Notes under the pieces: generated by a model
The model's input: only the letters and a program-made list of their open reading frames with translations
The model's database searches: none
Told to the model about the DNA's origin: nothing
Translations under genes and position numbers: made by a program
Source of the DNA: Craterostigma plantagineum
Lineage: Eukaryota > Streptophyta > Magnoliopsida > Lamiales > Linderniaceae
Reading direction: 5' to 3'
DNA: 64,000 bases
Assembly (NCBI GenBank): GCA_027422505.1
Contig: JAPQWV010000483.1
Location: 248,001-312,000, forward strand
Shown: positions 27,418 to 39,670 of the stretch, piece by piece
Layout of the letters: each line of letters opens with the position of its first letter
Position numbering within the stretch: position 1 is the first letter of the stretch

Positions 27418-28713
27418 ATGCAGTACTCTGATCATGTTCCATTCTATTACCATGAGAGCTCTCATGGCTTTTCGAGGCCTATCTTCAATTCGAATGCTTA
27501 CTACAGAAAGCAACAGTGTTTAGGCTATGATAAGGAGACCATGAGACAGATAGTTCAGAACCAGGACGAAACGTTTCGACGTCAGGTATATATATATGTA
27601 CTTCTGCCCCGAGTAATCAAACCTTAAACTCAGACAAGCACTAATTTTCGTGTAATAACTCGTCCTTTTGTGTTTGTTCTTCAGGTCAAGGAATTACACA
27701 GACTATACGCCAGGCAAAGGGAGTTGATGGATGATATCGAAATTCGAACGCAATCATCGAAATCCATTTTCCCAGGTCTGCCTCAAGCTGCACCACACGA
27801 TGATGCTAGGCAGTTCCTGGGATTCGATTCTGTTAGTAACATCTTCGATCTAAACGAAGAGAAGACTTCTTTAACATGTATTACGGGCCAAGCTGAAGAA
27901 GGCCGACCAAGCGGGAAAAAGTCGAATCTTTTTATCGATTTGAACGTGCCCTTCATCCCAGAATCATTGACGTCAAGCTCCACTGAGAATTCTTGTCTCA
28001 TGGAGGTCGCTCGTCGTGAACACTGCATGGGCTATGGCGCTATTGATTTAAACACCGTGCCTTGCGATTTCCCTCCAGAATCAGAAGTCGGGCGAGAAAA
28101 TAATTTCCCGTCTGAAGATTCAGTCGAAAACATGAATATCGATCGTATGGACATGAACAACGTCGATGTAGATAAGGAAACAGATCATGTCCAAGAACCT
28201 GACAAAGTTGCTACTGCAGCGGAGACTTTAGCCGAGATTTTCTCATCTGCTCTTAACGGTAGGAAGTCAACTGGTGCAACCGCCGACGAGGGTTTAGAAA
28301 CTTCTAATGGCTCGCTTTTATGGTTCGCCGACATAATTTCTTCTTTGGGAGACGATTGGTGTCATCAGCTCGTGCCATTGGAGAGAACAGAGGATAAAAA
28401 CAGGGCAGAGCCTTCGTCGAAGATGGTTCAGCGAAAATCCTTGAATCTTTCTCGTGCTGTAAGAAGGGAAACACAGAATGCTTCGACGAGGTTTTCTGCA
28501 AGAGAAGTTAGTCGTCTGAAATGCTTGGAAACAGATGATAGGGCCAATGTAAGGAAACAGAGAGCTAAGCTTACGGTTCAACGCAATGTTAGAAAAACAG
28601 AGAGGTCTACTGTAAAAAAGCAGCTTCGTACTCGAAACGAACAGTTTGTGCTTCGTGATTGGAGTAAGATGAAGAAGAGACGAAGCTTGAGGCGAAGAAA
28701 GTACGCATGTTAG
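27418..28713 (+). CDS. DUF863 plant nuclear protein of unknown function
   Basis: Plant-only DUF863 family. Two exons, 27418-27585 and 27685-28713, give 398 residues. The family marks are the helix VKELHRLYARQRELMDDIE near residue 57, the LFIDLNVP repeat-like motif, GYGAIDLNTVP, and the later block VATAAETLAEIFSSALNGR with LLWFADIISSLGDDW. Two further DLN-type stretches (FDLNEEK, IDLN) resemble EAR motifs. The tail is strongly basic (KMKKRRSLRRRKY), fitting a nuclear protein. It is shorter than the roughly 900-1000-residue members of the family, like the small subgroup. No biochemical role is established. Confidence 0.8.
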
Positions 28714-29071
28714 AGTTATTGTCGAAGCATATTTTACGGTTGTGAATATTTCGAAAATTACGCATCCGTGGGCTCGATGAAATGTTCGAAAATGTCGGGC
28801 AAAGATGTAAATTTTATATGGGATTGCATTTGGATTTGATTCTGGACAGGCTATACTATTACATGCACATATGCAAATATGATCTGCGATTTAGATGTAA
28901 GACAAGAAAGCTTTTACCATAATCTAAATATGGTAATGTTTACTTAAACCACATGTTCTATTCTATTAGTAGGTCGTCGCCAGCGCTGACGATTATTAAA
29001 TCTGAATCGCTGTTGAAGCAAGTAGCGCTTTCCTTTTTTTTAATCGTTGATTGTATATATAAATATAAACC

Positions 29072-29104
<33 letters not shown>
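28714..29104. other. DUF863 3' UTR and Asterix leader with (GA)n
   Basis: No gene. A (GA)n tract at 29074-29104 runs right up to the Asterix ATG, so the leader ends in a purine dinucleotide repeat. An in-frame ATG before it would add only Arg-Glu repeats and is rejected as the start. Confidence 0.6.
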
Positions 29105-29109
<5 letters not shown>

Positions 29110-29778
29110 GTCGCAGCAAACGAACGATCCTAGATTACCATCGGCAGCTCGTCCGTACAAGCCTCCGCCGGTCGCGCCTCAAGACCTTCCGATAGACTAC
29201 TCTGGTTTTATCGCTGTCGTCTTCGGAGTTTTCGGAGCTATGTTCCGTGTAAGAACTCGATAAGTGCTAAAAATAGATGTTTACCTTGGTAGATCGTTGA
29301 TCTGCGTCTTTCTGCGTCTATTACCGGTCTCGCGAGCTCGTTTCCGTCGATGATTTGTTGTGTGTAATTGTTTTTATGGTATGAGTGTTTTATTATTTTT
29401 CGGTTCATCCAGATTCTGAGCTGATCGTTTATCCTTTTCAGTACAAATTTTGCTCGTGGCTTGCAATTATATTTTCCGCCCAATCGATGGCTAATATGAG
29501 GAATTTTGAGAATGATTTCAAGCAGGTCTCCATGGCCATGATGTAAGTTGGATGATGCTATTGTCCTTCCTTCCATTTGCCTTTACATTGTGATTCTTTG
29601 GATGGACGTCTATGTTTTGGCTTTTCCTGGAAAGCTGTGAAGCTAATTTTGTCTTCGATAATTCGATCATCTTATATGCATGTAACTGATTATATGTATC
29701 CTTTTATCCACCAGGTTTGGTATCATGGGGCTAGTGACAAATTACACGGGATTGGGCTCCCGACCCAAAAGTTCGTAA
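29105..29778 (+). CDS. Protein Asterix (PAT complex subunit)
   Basis: Small ER membrane protein of the PAT chaperone complex, which helps insert multi-pass membrane proteins. Three exons, 29105-29248, 29442-29542 and 29715-29778, give 102 residues, close to the human WDR83OS length. N-terminal cytosolic part with PRLPSAARPYKPP; then hydrophobic segments IDYSGFIAVVFGVFGAMFR, SWLAIIFSAQSMANM, and SMAMMFGIMGLVTNYTGLG. The final exon starts with one base completing Met at the junction. The gene is strongly conserved across eukaryotes and the match is clear. Confidence 0.92.
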
Positions 29779-30227
29779 CTATGTTGTTTCTCCAAATGCC
29801 ACAGGTTTTCACTCTGGTTGGAATATCAGAGCACTCAGTAGAGACGCAACAGTTGCAGAATTTCCTTTTTTTCATTTATATTCAGTGTTATTGTTTAAAT
29901 GGTATCGATGCAAATTACTTATGGATTGGTGATGTTGCTTCAAACTTTGATGTAGTCCTACTATCCAAATTGGTTCTTGATTTCGTTTTACGCGTTTTGT
30001 CCGAGTAACTTGGTGGATGAAGTCTTTGAATCTAATATATTCATCTTCTGGTGGTTTTTAGATAGAAATAATCTCTTTATAGGGTGTTATAATTTACAGC
30101 CTAAATCTTCCCAAGAAGAAGCACAGCTGACATGAAGCTTGGAATTGGATTTGCGGTCAAGCTGCTTGGCTATCTATTGCAATCAGGTTCCAATTAAAGG
30201 GCTCATGAGTAATCTGTTATTTTCTCT
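29779..30227. other. Convergent 3' region between Asterix and the UGT
   Basis: No coding feature; probable 3' UTRs of two convergent genes. The open frame 29577-30008 runs through the Asterix intron and last exon in a wrong frame. Confidence 0.5.
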
Positions 30228-31681
30228 TCATTTCATCTGCTGTATCATGTATTCCAAGTTTAACACAGATGATCCACCATCACTAATGCTGTTCCTAGCC
30301 ACGCCCTTCAACCTCGACACATTCGCTCGAATCACCCCATCCTTCAAAAGCTCCTCGACTCTCTCCTTAACCTCACCCCTCGAAACAATCCCACCTTCGT
30401 CCTTCTCCAGCGAGATCCCAACCTTCCAATCATCACATATACATATCCGCGTATACATCTGATCCCCAAAGTAAGGCCAGCAGAGCATAGAAACCCCATG
30501 ACTCAAACTCTCCATAAACGAACCCCAGCCACAGTGCGTCACAAAACAAGCCGTAGAGGGATGTCCCAATACCATCTCTTGTGGGGCCCAATCGACTATC
30601 TTCCCACGGCCCGTCTCTAACCCAGCCACGCAAGAACGGGCCGACCCTTCTTTGCTCAGGCCCGACCAAGCCACGTAAAGGTAGGGCCGGCCCATGAGCT
30701 CGAGCCCTAACTCGAGCTCCCTAAGCTGCTCTTGGCTGAACCTCGACGTGCTACCAAATGCAACGTAGACCACTGATTTTTTGGGCTGTTTGTCTAGCCA
30801 GTCGAGGCACGTCGAGTCTTCTGAGCACAAGCTGCCGCTGCTGAGCCGTTGGGCTAACAATGGGCCTATAGGTAGGAGGTTAGGGATTGAGACGTGGGCC
30901 CAAGGGTCGAGATCGCCGAACCAATTGCCTAGGATCCAATCTGAGTCCTTTATGTGGGAAGCCTCGGTTTCTACTTCGTGGAAAATCGATCTCTGTATTG
31001 TTTTGTCGCCTGGGAAGTGCCAGAGTAGGGAAGTCGTCGGCATGGGCGGGATGTTTTCTCGCACTTGGATTGCCTCGTTCGTCAAGGGATTCCCTGAGAA
31101 ATTTTAAGGTATTATTTCGAAGCGCTAACCCTGAAATTATGTGATCGTGGCGAAATTTTAAATTGGGTATAGTAAGGCGATGTACCGTCGCTATCGATGA
31201 ATTTTGATTGAATGAGCTCGGGAATCTTGAACGCCAGCGCCAAGCAGCCCGGAGAAGAGCACCAAAACGATGCGACCTTAACCCCCATCTTCTTGGGTAT
31301 ATCGATCACTCGAGAAACTGAAGAATCGATGATGACTCCTTTTATTCTTTCCTCGTCGTTCTTGAGGGATTGATTTAGCAAGTTTTCCAAGCAACTGGGC
31401 AACGTATGATGAACTCTCTTGAACAGACTTTCTTGACTGATCAAATCGTCTTTACATTCGAACGGATCGTCGTCGAATATGGAGACAAGCTTTACGCAGG
31501 TGTCCAAATTCCCCAAACCCGACATGTATGACTGGTTAGGGTTCGTATTGACGAACGTGATCTTGCCCACAAACCGTGCGATTTGGTGCGATAGTTTCAC
31601 GAGTGGTGCTATGTGCCCTTGGAAAGGGCTTGTGACAAGTAGAACGTGGCCGTGGTTAGAGTGCTGAGTGTTCTGAGCCAT
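30228..31681 (-). CDS. UDP-glycosyltransferase (UGT83A-like)
   Basis: Family 1 glycosyltransferase that moves a sugar from UDP-sugar to a small molecule in the cytosol. Two exons, 31186-31681 and 30228-31093, give 453 residues. Catalytic His23 lies in SPFQGHIAPL, and an Asp in GVIIDSSV is the likely partner. The 44-residue PSPG box begins WAPQEMVLGHP and ends FGDQ; the final Gln is usually linked to glucose use. In the box the motif normally read HCGWNS is HCGWGS, an unusual Asn to Gly change. The intron after SDSDG is in the position of UGT83A genes. Acceptor unknown. Neighbour Asterix is convergent and unrelated. Confidence 0.88.
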
Positions 31682-32305
31682 CTCTTCTTTTTCTTCTTTT
31701 TAATGAGCAAACGAAGCATAGCTTCAATATATGTTACTTGTTCATGCATCTTTGTCCCGTCCTTGTAATATTCACAGAAATAAAGGGGCAATAATAGTGT
31801 GTTTCTTGGTGCTGTTTCTGTGGTTCATCGATATCACATTTCGATAGCTTGCTTTTACGGTAGTTGTCAAAAACCTACTCTATTTTTAAGTTAATGTTAA
31901 GCATCCTATGATTTCTGCCTTGTTTCTCATCTATTCTTTGCAGTATCCCGAAAATATAGAACCATCAACCCTAAAGAAATTAATGACACGATGAACAATT
32001 GCTAATTGAATATAACGGGCAAGAAGCACCATGTGTATTTCTTGTTTGCTTCCTATCTTTTCTCTTCTCGTTAGTTTGTTCTCTGTTTTGCACCAACTGT
32101 TCTCTTTTCCCCGTTGTAACTTGTAAGGAGTGTCAATAACCTCAGCCTATGCCTAGAGATATAAAAGAAACGAAATTTATCATGTCATTGTAAGAGATCA
32201 TCACCTCACGCACATTAATATGTAATGAAGAAATGTACCTTCTCGTAACTCGTTTCCTGCTAGAAGCAAATAGCGACACGGGTCTAACGAATTTCCCAGA
32301 CATTA
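31682..32305. other. UGT upstream region and CDC6 3' side
   Basis: Holds the UGT promoter and the probable CDC6 3' UTR, both minus strand. No other feature seen. Confidence 0.5.
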
Positions 32306-35300
32306 TCATCGCAGACAGCTTCTGAAGAATCGAACTCCCTGTCGATCGATTCGATCAAAAAGCATGTTATCACATTATCAGGCAAGCGAACTTAACTGTG
32401 ATATAGGCTGTCGATAGAGTACCTGCAATGCAAAGACAATGTCAGCTCCATCCACCTTCAGAGTCACTCTTCTCGACTTATCGTCGCGCGAGTTTCCTAC
32501 TTTTAGAATTCCCTGAAAAGATTTTATATTGCCCGATGAGGTACATTCCCAGTCTGTTAATGTAACATTTGTGCGTTACTTGATTTCTTGTATAGAGCAA
32601 TACCTGGTCATCTAACACCTTGCACATGCTGGAGAATTCCACTATGCCGACGGGTGATATTAGAGTTGATTTACATACATCCACGTAATATTTGTTCAAC
32701 TGAATGCATAGAGAAATGGCTCGGTTTGGTTTTGTTTATTTCGGAAGCTGGTTCTACTAGACTTGGAATTGATGATGAACATACCTCCCCAATGGTTGTG
32801 CCCTTTTTTATTCCTCGGAAAAGCTTCACAGCAGAGCATAGTATGATCTGTCATGACAGTTCAGTAAGTACTATATGTAAGAAGAATATGTGAAAGACGA
32901 CGGATGGTGCAGCTAATAGTTATTGGATGGGATGAGTAGTTACCTGTTGATGCTGAGGTAGAGACTGAATAGTGTCTATCACAGGTGACTTGAATGCTTT
33001 TGATAAAGCAGCAACAACGTGATGTATCTTCACCTGCCACAGTTTAGGAATCTTAGAAGATAAAAACTAGCATGTCTCATTGAGTAGGACGCTGAAAAGG
33101 AAGAAGAGTCTACTTATTAAAAGGAAGAGTCTACTTAGTATGCATACATCGGTGTCAATCCATGCAAATTTTCAGTTTTCATGCCAAAATGTCAAAATAC
33201 AGATTCAGTATTTTTCTCAGTTTCATCGTTAGAATGAATGAAAAGCAATCTACACACAAAATATTTACCATGTCATTCACTTGATTTGTCGTCACACTAG
33301 AAATGCCAGATTTCTCTTGAGTTCCACAACCATCTGATGGTGACAAGTTGGTGCTAGAAGCGCTTCTCTCAGCTTCAAATATCTCAATTGCGCTCCTAAA
33401 AGACCACACAAAGAAATTCTTGACTTCATTTTTCGAAATGGACACAGTCGAGAAATATAGAACATTAAGATACACTCACATGCACGACTGTTTTATACTA
33501 GTGACTTGACATAAATGCAGTGAAAAGTAGAGAATCCTACGAAATTAAAAGACCAACCTGCATACTGAGAGAGCCTTTCTCATGTCTCCAGAGGCTGCAG
33601 CAACTTTCTACAAGAGCAGTTATTCAGAAAAATTCTGATTAATCCCAAACACAACTATTAACTGCCAATTCAACAAATGCCAAAGGGATTATATAGTGCG
33701 ACTCACCCGAGCACAGAGTTCCAGAGCTTGCGATTCAAAGACAACATAAGGAAGTGCCTATTTAACAAATAAAGAGGATCGATTAGAATGGAGGAGGTAT
33801 TCGTACTACTTGCAATTACAATCGATCATTCAACCTGTTCATTTTTTTCTTAGATCTATATCAATGTCTTAGGCAGCTCAAATTGTCGTATGTCACTTTT
33901 ATTTGCTACACTCCTTTACTAAAGCTGGTTTGACGCCATGATATAATAATTACCTTCAATCTTTCTTGAAGAATGCTAATAATTTGATCTTTAGAATACG
34001 CGCGGAATGTTATAACCTCTGGTTTGCCTGGATTCGAAAAGACATATTCTTTTAACATATAAGTAGAACTTAAGCACACTAAAATTACGTTACATTAGAA
34101 ACTGTGAGAAAATCATGTGAACTAAAAATAGAAGACTACTCACAACTTAAGGCCTGCAGCTTTGGAATAAACCTGTCAGCTAAGTCAATAGCATTAGCAA
34201 TCCCTGAATCACAAGGTAAAAAAGAGGTCAAAAACAAGTCACGAATTTAAGATAAAACTGGAGAAAGGAAAGTAGGATCCCTTGTTAATTACTAAAACCT
34301 ACCTAGTAAGATGCATTCGGAGAAAGGCAAGGATGTGAGCATGAAAAGATCGTGGAGGACGGCTCGATCTTTGGTAATTAAGTAATCCAACTCATCAGCT
34401 ATCACTATTCTACAGACAAGATTTGAGCGACTTTATTCCACTGAGGTACAGAAGAAAAAAAATATGATTTGAGGAACACGATTCTACATTTTGAGATGCT
34501 TACTTCATCTTCATGCCAGATGGATGCTCCTGTGAATACAGGCTTTGGAGGACCTGTAAAGCTGATCCTGATTGATTGTTCTTCTTCTGTCGATGATTCC
34601 GTCCTAGAATCTGTATGAGCTGAATACTATTAAAAACACAACGGCCGCATAAATGGAATGAGCTTCCAATATTCATCTCGTTAACATACCTTACTGAAAA
34701 TTTCAGCTGTACTTGTAAGAGACGTGCAGCTTATAGACAGCACATCTGGAGGATCTCTACCTTCCTGCCAACAAAATGAGAAGGAAAAAGATATTAAACA
34801 AGTCATTCAGTCACTTAAAGTCAGCAAACACATGTGAACAAAAGAATGGAAATTCCATGGTGGATTGTAATCAAGTGCTGCATTGATGGACGTACAAGCA
34901 ACCGTATATAAAGGCATATTGCAAACATGAGTTCAAATTACAAATAGCTACCTGATCTGCCCAATCTAGAAGAGTCTCTATAACTTTTTCCATGGAGAGT
35001 GACTTTCCAGTCCCTGGACACCCACATATATACAAACTCCCAGCCGTTACTTGCTTGATACACTTCTTGCAAAAATCTAATATTCTCTTCTGTTCCTCTT
35101 CTCTGCACACAACATTACTTGGTGCAGTTGAGACATGCATCGCCTCCTTAACAACTCTCAGGTGCTCCTTACCTGCTACGATGGCAACAATCACGAAACG
35201 TTTGAGCCAAAAGCAGAATCTAGCAGTGGTGATATATTGCCAGTTATAAGAGATGCGGACTAACCTCTTGGATCCCAGATCGGCTTTTCTTCACAAGTGT

Positions 35301-35895
35301 CGCATGATATACTTTTCGGTGGTGAGCCGAACAGCTTCAATGACGACTTCACGCACTTCTCGATAATCTGCAGCGAGAAGCAGCGAAAATCATAGTAATC
35401 ATGCTGTCGAGTGCTCATCAGACATCCATCCATATTCAAAAAGAAGTAAAACTTAAAAATTTTAGTGCAATGGAGCAGCGATTCAACAAGCAACGAAGCT
35501 GTAAAAAATTGTTTCCAGACCGGGTGTGGAGGAACTAATACACCATCGATCAACTTACATCCTCAAAATCCATCTAAAAAGAATACATTAAAACGAATTC
35601 GATCACATTATAACTGCAAATATAACCCGAATATCAAAAGGATGATAGACTACTACATTGGCTCGGAAACTGATAGCCACTCGAAGATAAGCTTCAACAC
35701 AAAAACCTAATAATGGAGGCTCACATCAACTTTTCGAAGGGTGTCTGGGCTTGATACACCATTCATACGAGGAGATTTACGCGTCGCTGTAGCTATATGC
35801 GTGTCAGATCTCAATCTGCGTTTCTGTGGTGTGACGGATGTATCATCATCCGTCTTCTGATCCGGCGATAGAGGAGATGGAGGGAGCGTCGGCAT
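32306..35895 (-). CDS. CDC6: Cell division control protein 6 (CDC6)
   Basis: AAA+ ATPase that works with ORC and CDT1 to load MCM helicase at replication origins in G1. Seventeen exons, first 35725-35895, then a 15-base exon at 35559-35573, down to 32306-32338; the sum is 510 residues and every phase fits. The N-terminal tail has Ser/Thr-Pro sites (PPSPLSP, VTPQKRR, RKSPR) of the kind CDKs phosphorylate, plus basic nuclear signals. Walker A is GCPGTGKS, Walker B is IVIADELDYLI, and sensor-2-like KVAAASGDMRKALSVCRSAI follows. The C-terminal winged helix contains VKIHHVVAALSKAF. ORC1 is ruled out because there is no PHD or BAH domain. E2F-like sites lie just upstream. Confidence 0.92.
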
Positions 35896-36009
35896 CTGCT
35901 CGTGATAGCGATCAGAAGCGAAATCGATGAGAATGAATTGTCGAGATTCTCTGTGTGGATATTGATTGTGGGTGGAAAGTGTACTGATGATGATATGTGA
36001 AGGAGAATG

Positions 36010-36034
36010 GCGGGAATTCGACTGTTATTGGCGG
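36010..36034 (-). promoter_or_regulatory. Two E2F-type sites upstream of CDC6
   Basis: GCGGGAAT at 36010-36017 (ATTCCCGC on the minus strand) and ATTGGCGG at 36027-36034 both match the plant E2F consensus WTTSSCSS, and lie 115-140 bp upstream of the CDC6 ATG. Arabidopsis CDC6 is a known E2F target, so the position makes sense. Binding is not shown. Confidence 0.6.
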
Positions 36035-36272
36035 GGGAATCTGCTATTGGTCCAAGACTGATGGAGTTTTAAAATTTAAGAAACTGTAAAAGGTCGATTG
36101 TTTGTTCGAGTTCTGTGAATTATTATTATTCTTAATATCTTTAATGATTAAAAGTCCAATTTTCAAGTAAAAGGCCAATTTGAAGCAAAAAGGCAAGGCC
36201 CTATTTTGAAGTAAAGGCCCAGATTATTATTATTATTAATACATGTAATTATTAAACAATTATAATTCTGTA

Positions 36273-36428
36273 ATTCGGTACAGTTCGGTAAACCGAAAAA
36301 AAAAAAAAACTGAACCGATTACCGAAATTTTCAGAATTTAAAACCGAATACCGAACCGAATTATTTGTTCGGTATTCGGTACGTACAGAAATTTCGGTAA
36401 TCAGTTCGGTTCGGTCGGTTTACCGAAG
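36273..36428. repeat. Short palindromic repeat with CGGTTCGGTAAACCGAA ends
   Basis: Left part TTCGGTACAGTTCGGTAAAC and right part GGTTCGGTCGGTTTACCGAA are inverted relatives around an A run. Such CGGTTCGGT-rich arms are common remnants of non-autonomous DNA transposons in dicots. Superfamily not assigned. Confidence 0.45.
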
Positions 36429-36815
36429 TGTGGCCTCCCGAGTATATATTGTATTAACTGTCAAAGTACATAATTTTTGAGACCATTGTAGTGTTATCTG
36501 TCAATTGGTATATCAACTAAAAATTGTTCTGTTCATATATATAATATGCATGAATTACAAGTATCTATAATATCGTTCTTTGTTTTTCATGATGTATATA
36601 GATTGATTCCAATTGTATATAAATACTTGCAATATTAAATGTAATATCTTTCGAACTATATATTGAAGAAATCAAGGGCTATACAGTTTATCAAATCACA
36701 AAGCCGAAAATAAATAAATAAACAAATTTTCAAAGAAATAAAATTAAAAGAAATAAATAAAGAAAAACAGTCTTTAAGGACAAGCTGCATCAACCTGAGA
36801 TTTCAAGGAGCTTTC
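36429..36815. other. AT-rich intergenic DNA
   Basis: No feature seen; the last part is probably the 3' UTR of the coiled-coil gene. Confidence 0.5.
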
Positions 36816-38776
36816 TCAATGCTTTCTTACAAGATCTTGAGTAGGGCTATTGGATGCTTTTCTTTCTCTTGCGATCTATATAAACACAATTTAGGCGTTC
36901 TTTGGATGTTTGCATATTTTTTTCTCGTCCGAAGAGCAAATAAAGAAAGAATTTTATTATATATTACATACCTGAGCCTCGAGTTGGGATATTCTCTGAA
37001 GAGATATCTGTTCGATGTTCGCACGACGTTTGCACTCCTCGTCGAGCATGCTTGTAAGCTGATACCTTAACTCGGCCATTTCTTGCGCTAAATCCTCTGC
37101 TTCTTCTTTGGCTTTCAGCTTTTCTTGTCTTAGTTCGTCCTGCGATGTATTCGTCGCATTACTCTTAACTGAAACTGAAGATAATAATTAAGTTTATGGT
37201 GTAAGATAAAGAAAAACTTACCTTAAGTTGTGTTACGAGAAGTTCATAATCTTCTATCTGAAGGGACATTTCAGCCATCTTTTCGTGTAAATGACCATCG
37301 GGCGCTCTTCGAATGGCAAGTTTCGAAAACACACATGAATGATAATATGTTACCCGAAGAACGATAATTGCAACAAAACTAACGACCGTAAGATGTCCAA
37401 AGAAGGGCTATAGAATATATATACATTCATAAGCGTACCTCGTATCTTTATCCAGTTCACTTGACAAACTTCTGGAATTTTTCTCAAACCGATCGTCTGT
37501 CTTCTTATCAAATGCATTGGTGTTCAGATGAGATATCTGCAGCTTATCTTTCAAACATTTGTTTTCCTTCCGTAAAACCTCAATTACTTTATCAGCATCT
37601 TTGATTTGAATCTCGAGATCTCGAATAAGATCGTGCATTCTAAAGCTTTCGGCGTTTCTTTCCTCCAACAATTCCTTCGCTGCAAGTAGATTCTGCTCCA
37701 AAGCTGTCGATTCGAGCTTTAGGCTCTCTATCTCACACTGGTAATCTAACCCCATGGAAGATATGGATTCCTCGAGCTTTTCACACCTTGATGCAGAGCA
37801 TCTGAGTTCAATTTCTTTATCCTCAATTTCTTGCATCAATAAGGACTTTTCAGACTCGGAAAGCCTCAACTGTTGCCTAAGCCTTACCACTTCATCTGCT
37901 AAGTTTTCCGTGCCTGAAAGCTTCAACTGAAGGCTGCAAAGGTGGTCCCCCAAACAGCTTAGGTCTTGCGTTTTTGCGTTCAGTTGATCCTGCAAATAAT
38001 CTGCGAGAAAGATGATTACTGATCAAGTGAAGAGGTGGTGAAACAAGTCGATGGTTTCGCAGCTATATGTGTCATAGAAGAGGAGCCATCCAAATATGTA
38101 AGATCAACTGCATAAGTTGCCGAATACCTATTTCTTGGGTGCAATTACTTAGCTCTCTTTCCAAATCCTCAATACGCTTCTTGTCTTCTTCACGTGACTC
38201 TGATAACGTCTTAACATGGTATTCCAAACGCTGCATATATGAAGGCGAATACTCAGATTATTTAAGAAAAAAGTTCATGTAAGCAAGATTCACTAAGATT
38301 AATGATATCAACAAAATCTAATTTTACGACGAGGTTCGGTTAAGACAAGTCACAAGTTTCGGTAAAGGAGCCTCGAGTCAAGAAACAACGAAGCTACAAA
38401 CTTATTGATGAAATCCAAAAGCGAACTCAGGTTTAATACTTCGTAAAACCAACGTAGTGCAGATAGAAACATCACAGACATAAAATTATTACTCTGATCA
38501 AGTCGACGTTCTTGAGCTTTGAATCTGACAGCCTCTCCTTTTCTTTTGACAGCTGCACCATCAAATAAGCAGACTCGTACATTTAACAGATTTTCTCAAG
38601 AAAAATGAGTAACTTAACGATATAAACACGAAAATACACCACAAGGCAGTAATCTTAGCTTCACATCTAGTTTCCAATGTTAATCCCTGGGCCATATAAT
38701 TTACCTCCTTAAACCTCTCCCTAATCTCGAATAAATCATCTGTTACATTTCCACCACAACTTGATCCACCAAACAT
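36816..38776 (-). CDS. Coiled-coil protein of unknown function
   Basis: Seven exons, 38705-38776, 38493-38552, 38128-38230, 37439-38000, 37222-37306, 36972-37139 and 36816-36875, give 369 residues. Almost the whole chain is heptad-rich coiled coil (RLEYHVKTLSESREEDKKRI, EVVRLRQQLRLSESEKSLL, LAQEMAELRYQLTSMLDEE). The start MFGGSSCGG then VTDDLFEIRERFKE looks like a conserved plant-specific signature, but I cannot attach a proven function; homologues tend to carry myosin- or centrosome-like names only because of the coiled coil. An acceptor (TTTGCAG) touches the ATG, so a 5'-UTR intron is likely. The last exon (IARERKASNSPTQDLV) uses a TATAG acceptor and is the least certain. Confidence 0.75.
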
Positions 38777-39670
38777 CTGCAAACGATGCAAGCAAACACG
38801 AATAAACAGCAAGGTAAACTTAAAATTCTCCTTCAATCTCTAGCTAAAAAAAGGGCGAGGCTAAAAAATTATACATAGGAAATGGATTATCAAACCATCG
38901 ACTATACAAACAAGAAGAACAAGAAGCGATTACCGGTACCAGGGCGTTTGATCTCGGAGGGATTTTAATTGGAACGGCGAAAATGGAATAAAGTGATGTT
39001 CTTTGATTGATCTTTTTCGTTCTATTTCGTGCAATTTAGGGGACATTCAAATTCCACAGTTCATTGCTTGTTTTGCATTGTAATTTGTAAGTAAGTTAAG
39101 ACCCAAACTGACCCGGTCCCATCGGGTCATACCCGCCTACATCTCTGATTTATGATTATTTTTCTTTAAATATAACTCAGCTGACGCAAAATCACCTCAA
39201 AATCTTCCACTAACGTGCAGCTCTCTCACTCTCTCCACGACATAAATCGATGACGAAGGCCCCATCGGTTTTTCGTCCTGCTAAGAATTGGTAATTTCTG
39301 GCTCTATCTTCTCTTTCCCGATTTCCGAAATCATTATTTTGTGGGCTATAGGGTTTGGTTTTGGCGAAAATTTCGAAGAAGAGCATCGCCACTGACTTTC
39401 CGAATCTTGATGTAACTGTTGCTAACCATTTATTTAGTAGCTACATCGGCTGTGATTATTGGCTTGCGATAGGCTTTAAGCAAGAGAGGCTTTATCGTGT
39501 GTTCTAGGCAAACCTTTTTCGTAATACAAGTTGTGTAAGATATTTCGGGAATTTGTTGGCATATAGTAATGGAAATGTGTTCGACGTCCCTCGTTTTTGC
39601 CTCACGTTGCAGTTCAAGCTAGAAGACTCTGAATCTTCTTATAAAGATTTTTTACAGGTGAAATCAACTA
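38777..39670. other. Leader region of coiled-coil gene and TAF11 upstream region
   Basis: Divergent promoter region. The minus-strand 5'-UTR intron and leader exon of the coiled-coil gene probably occupy 38777 to about 39010. The TAF11 leader lies at the right; GTG-like and TTTACAG splice signals at 39652-39658 suggest a leader intron there too. Confidence 0.45.

Noticed and set aside
29577..30008. 143-residue frame overlapping the Asterix 3' exon
   Set aside because: Wrong frame over a conserved exon; the rest is 3' UTR.
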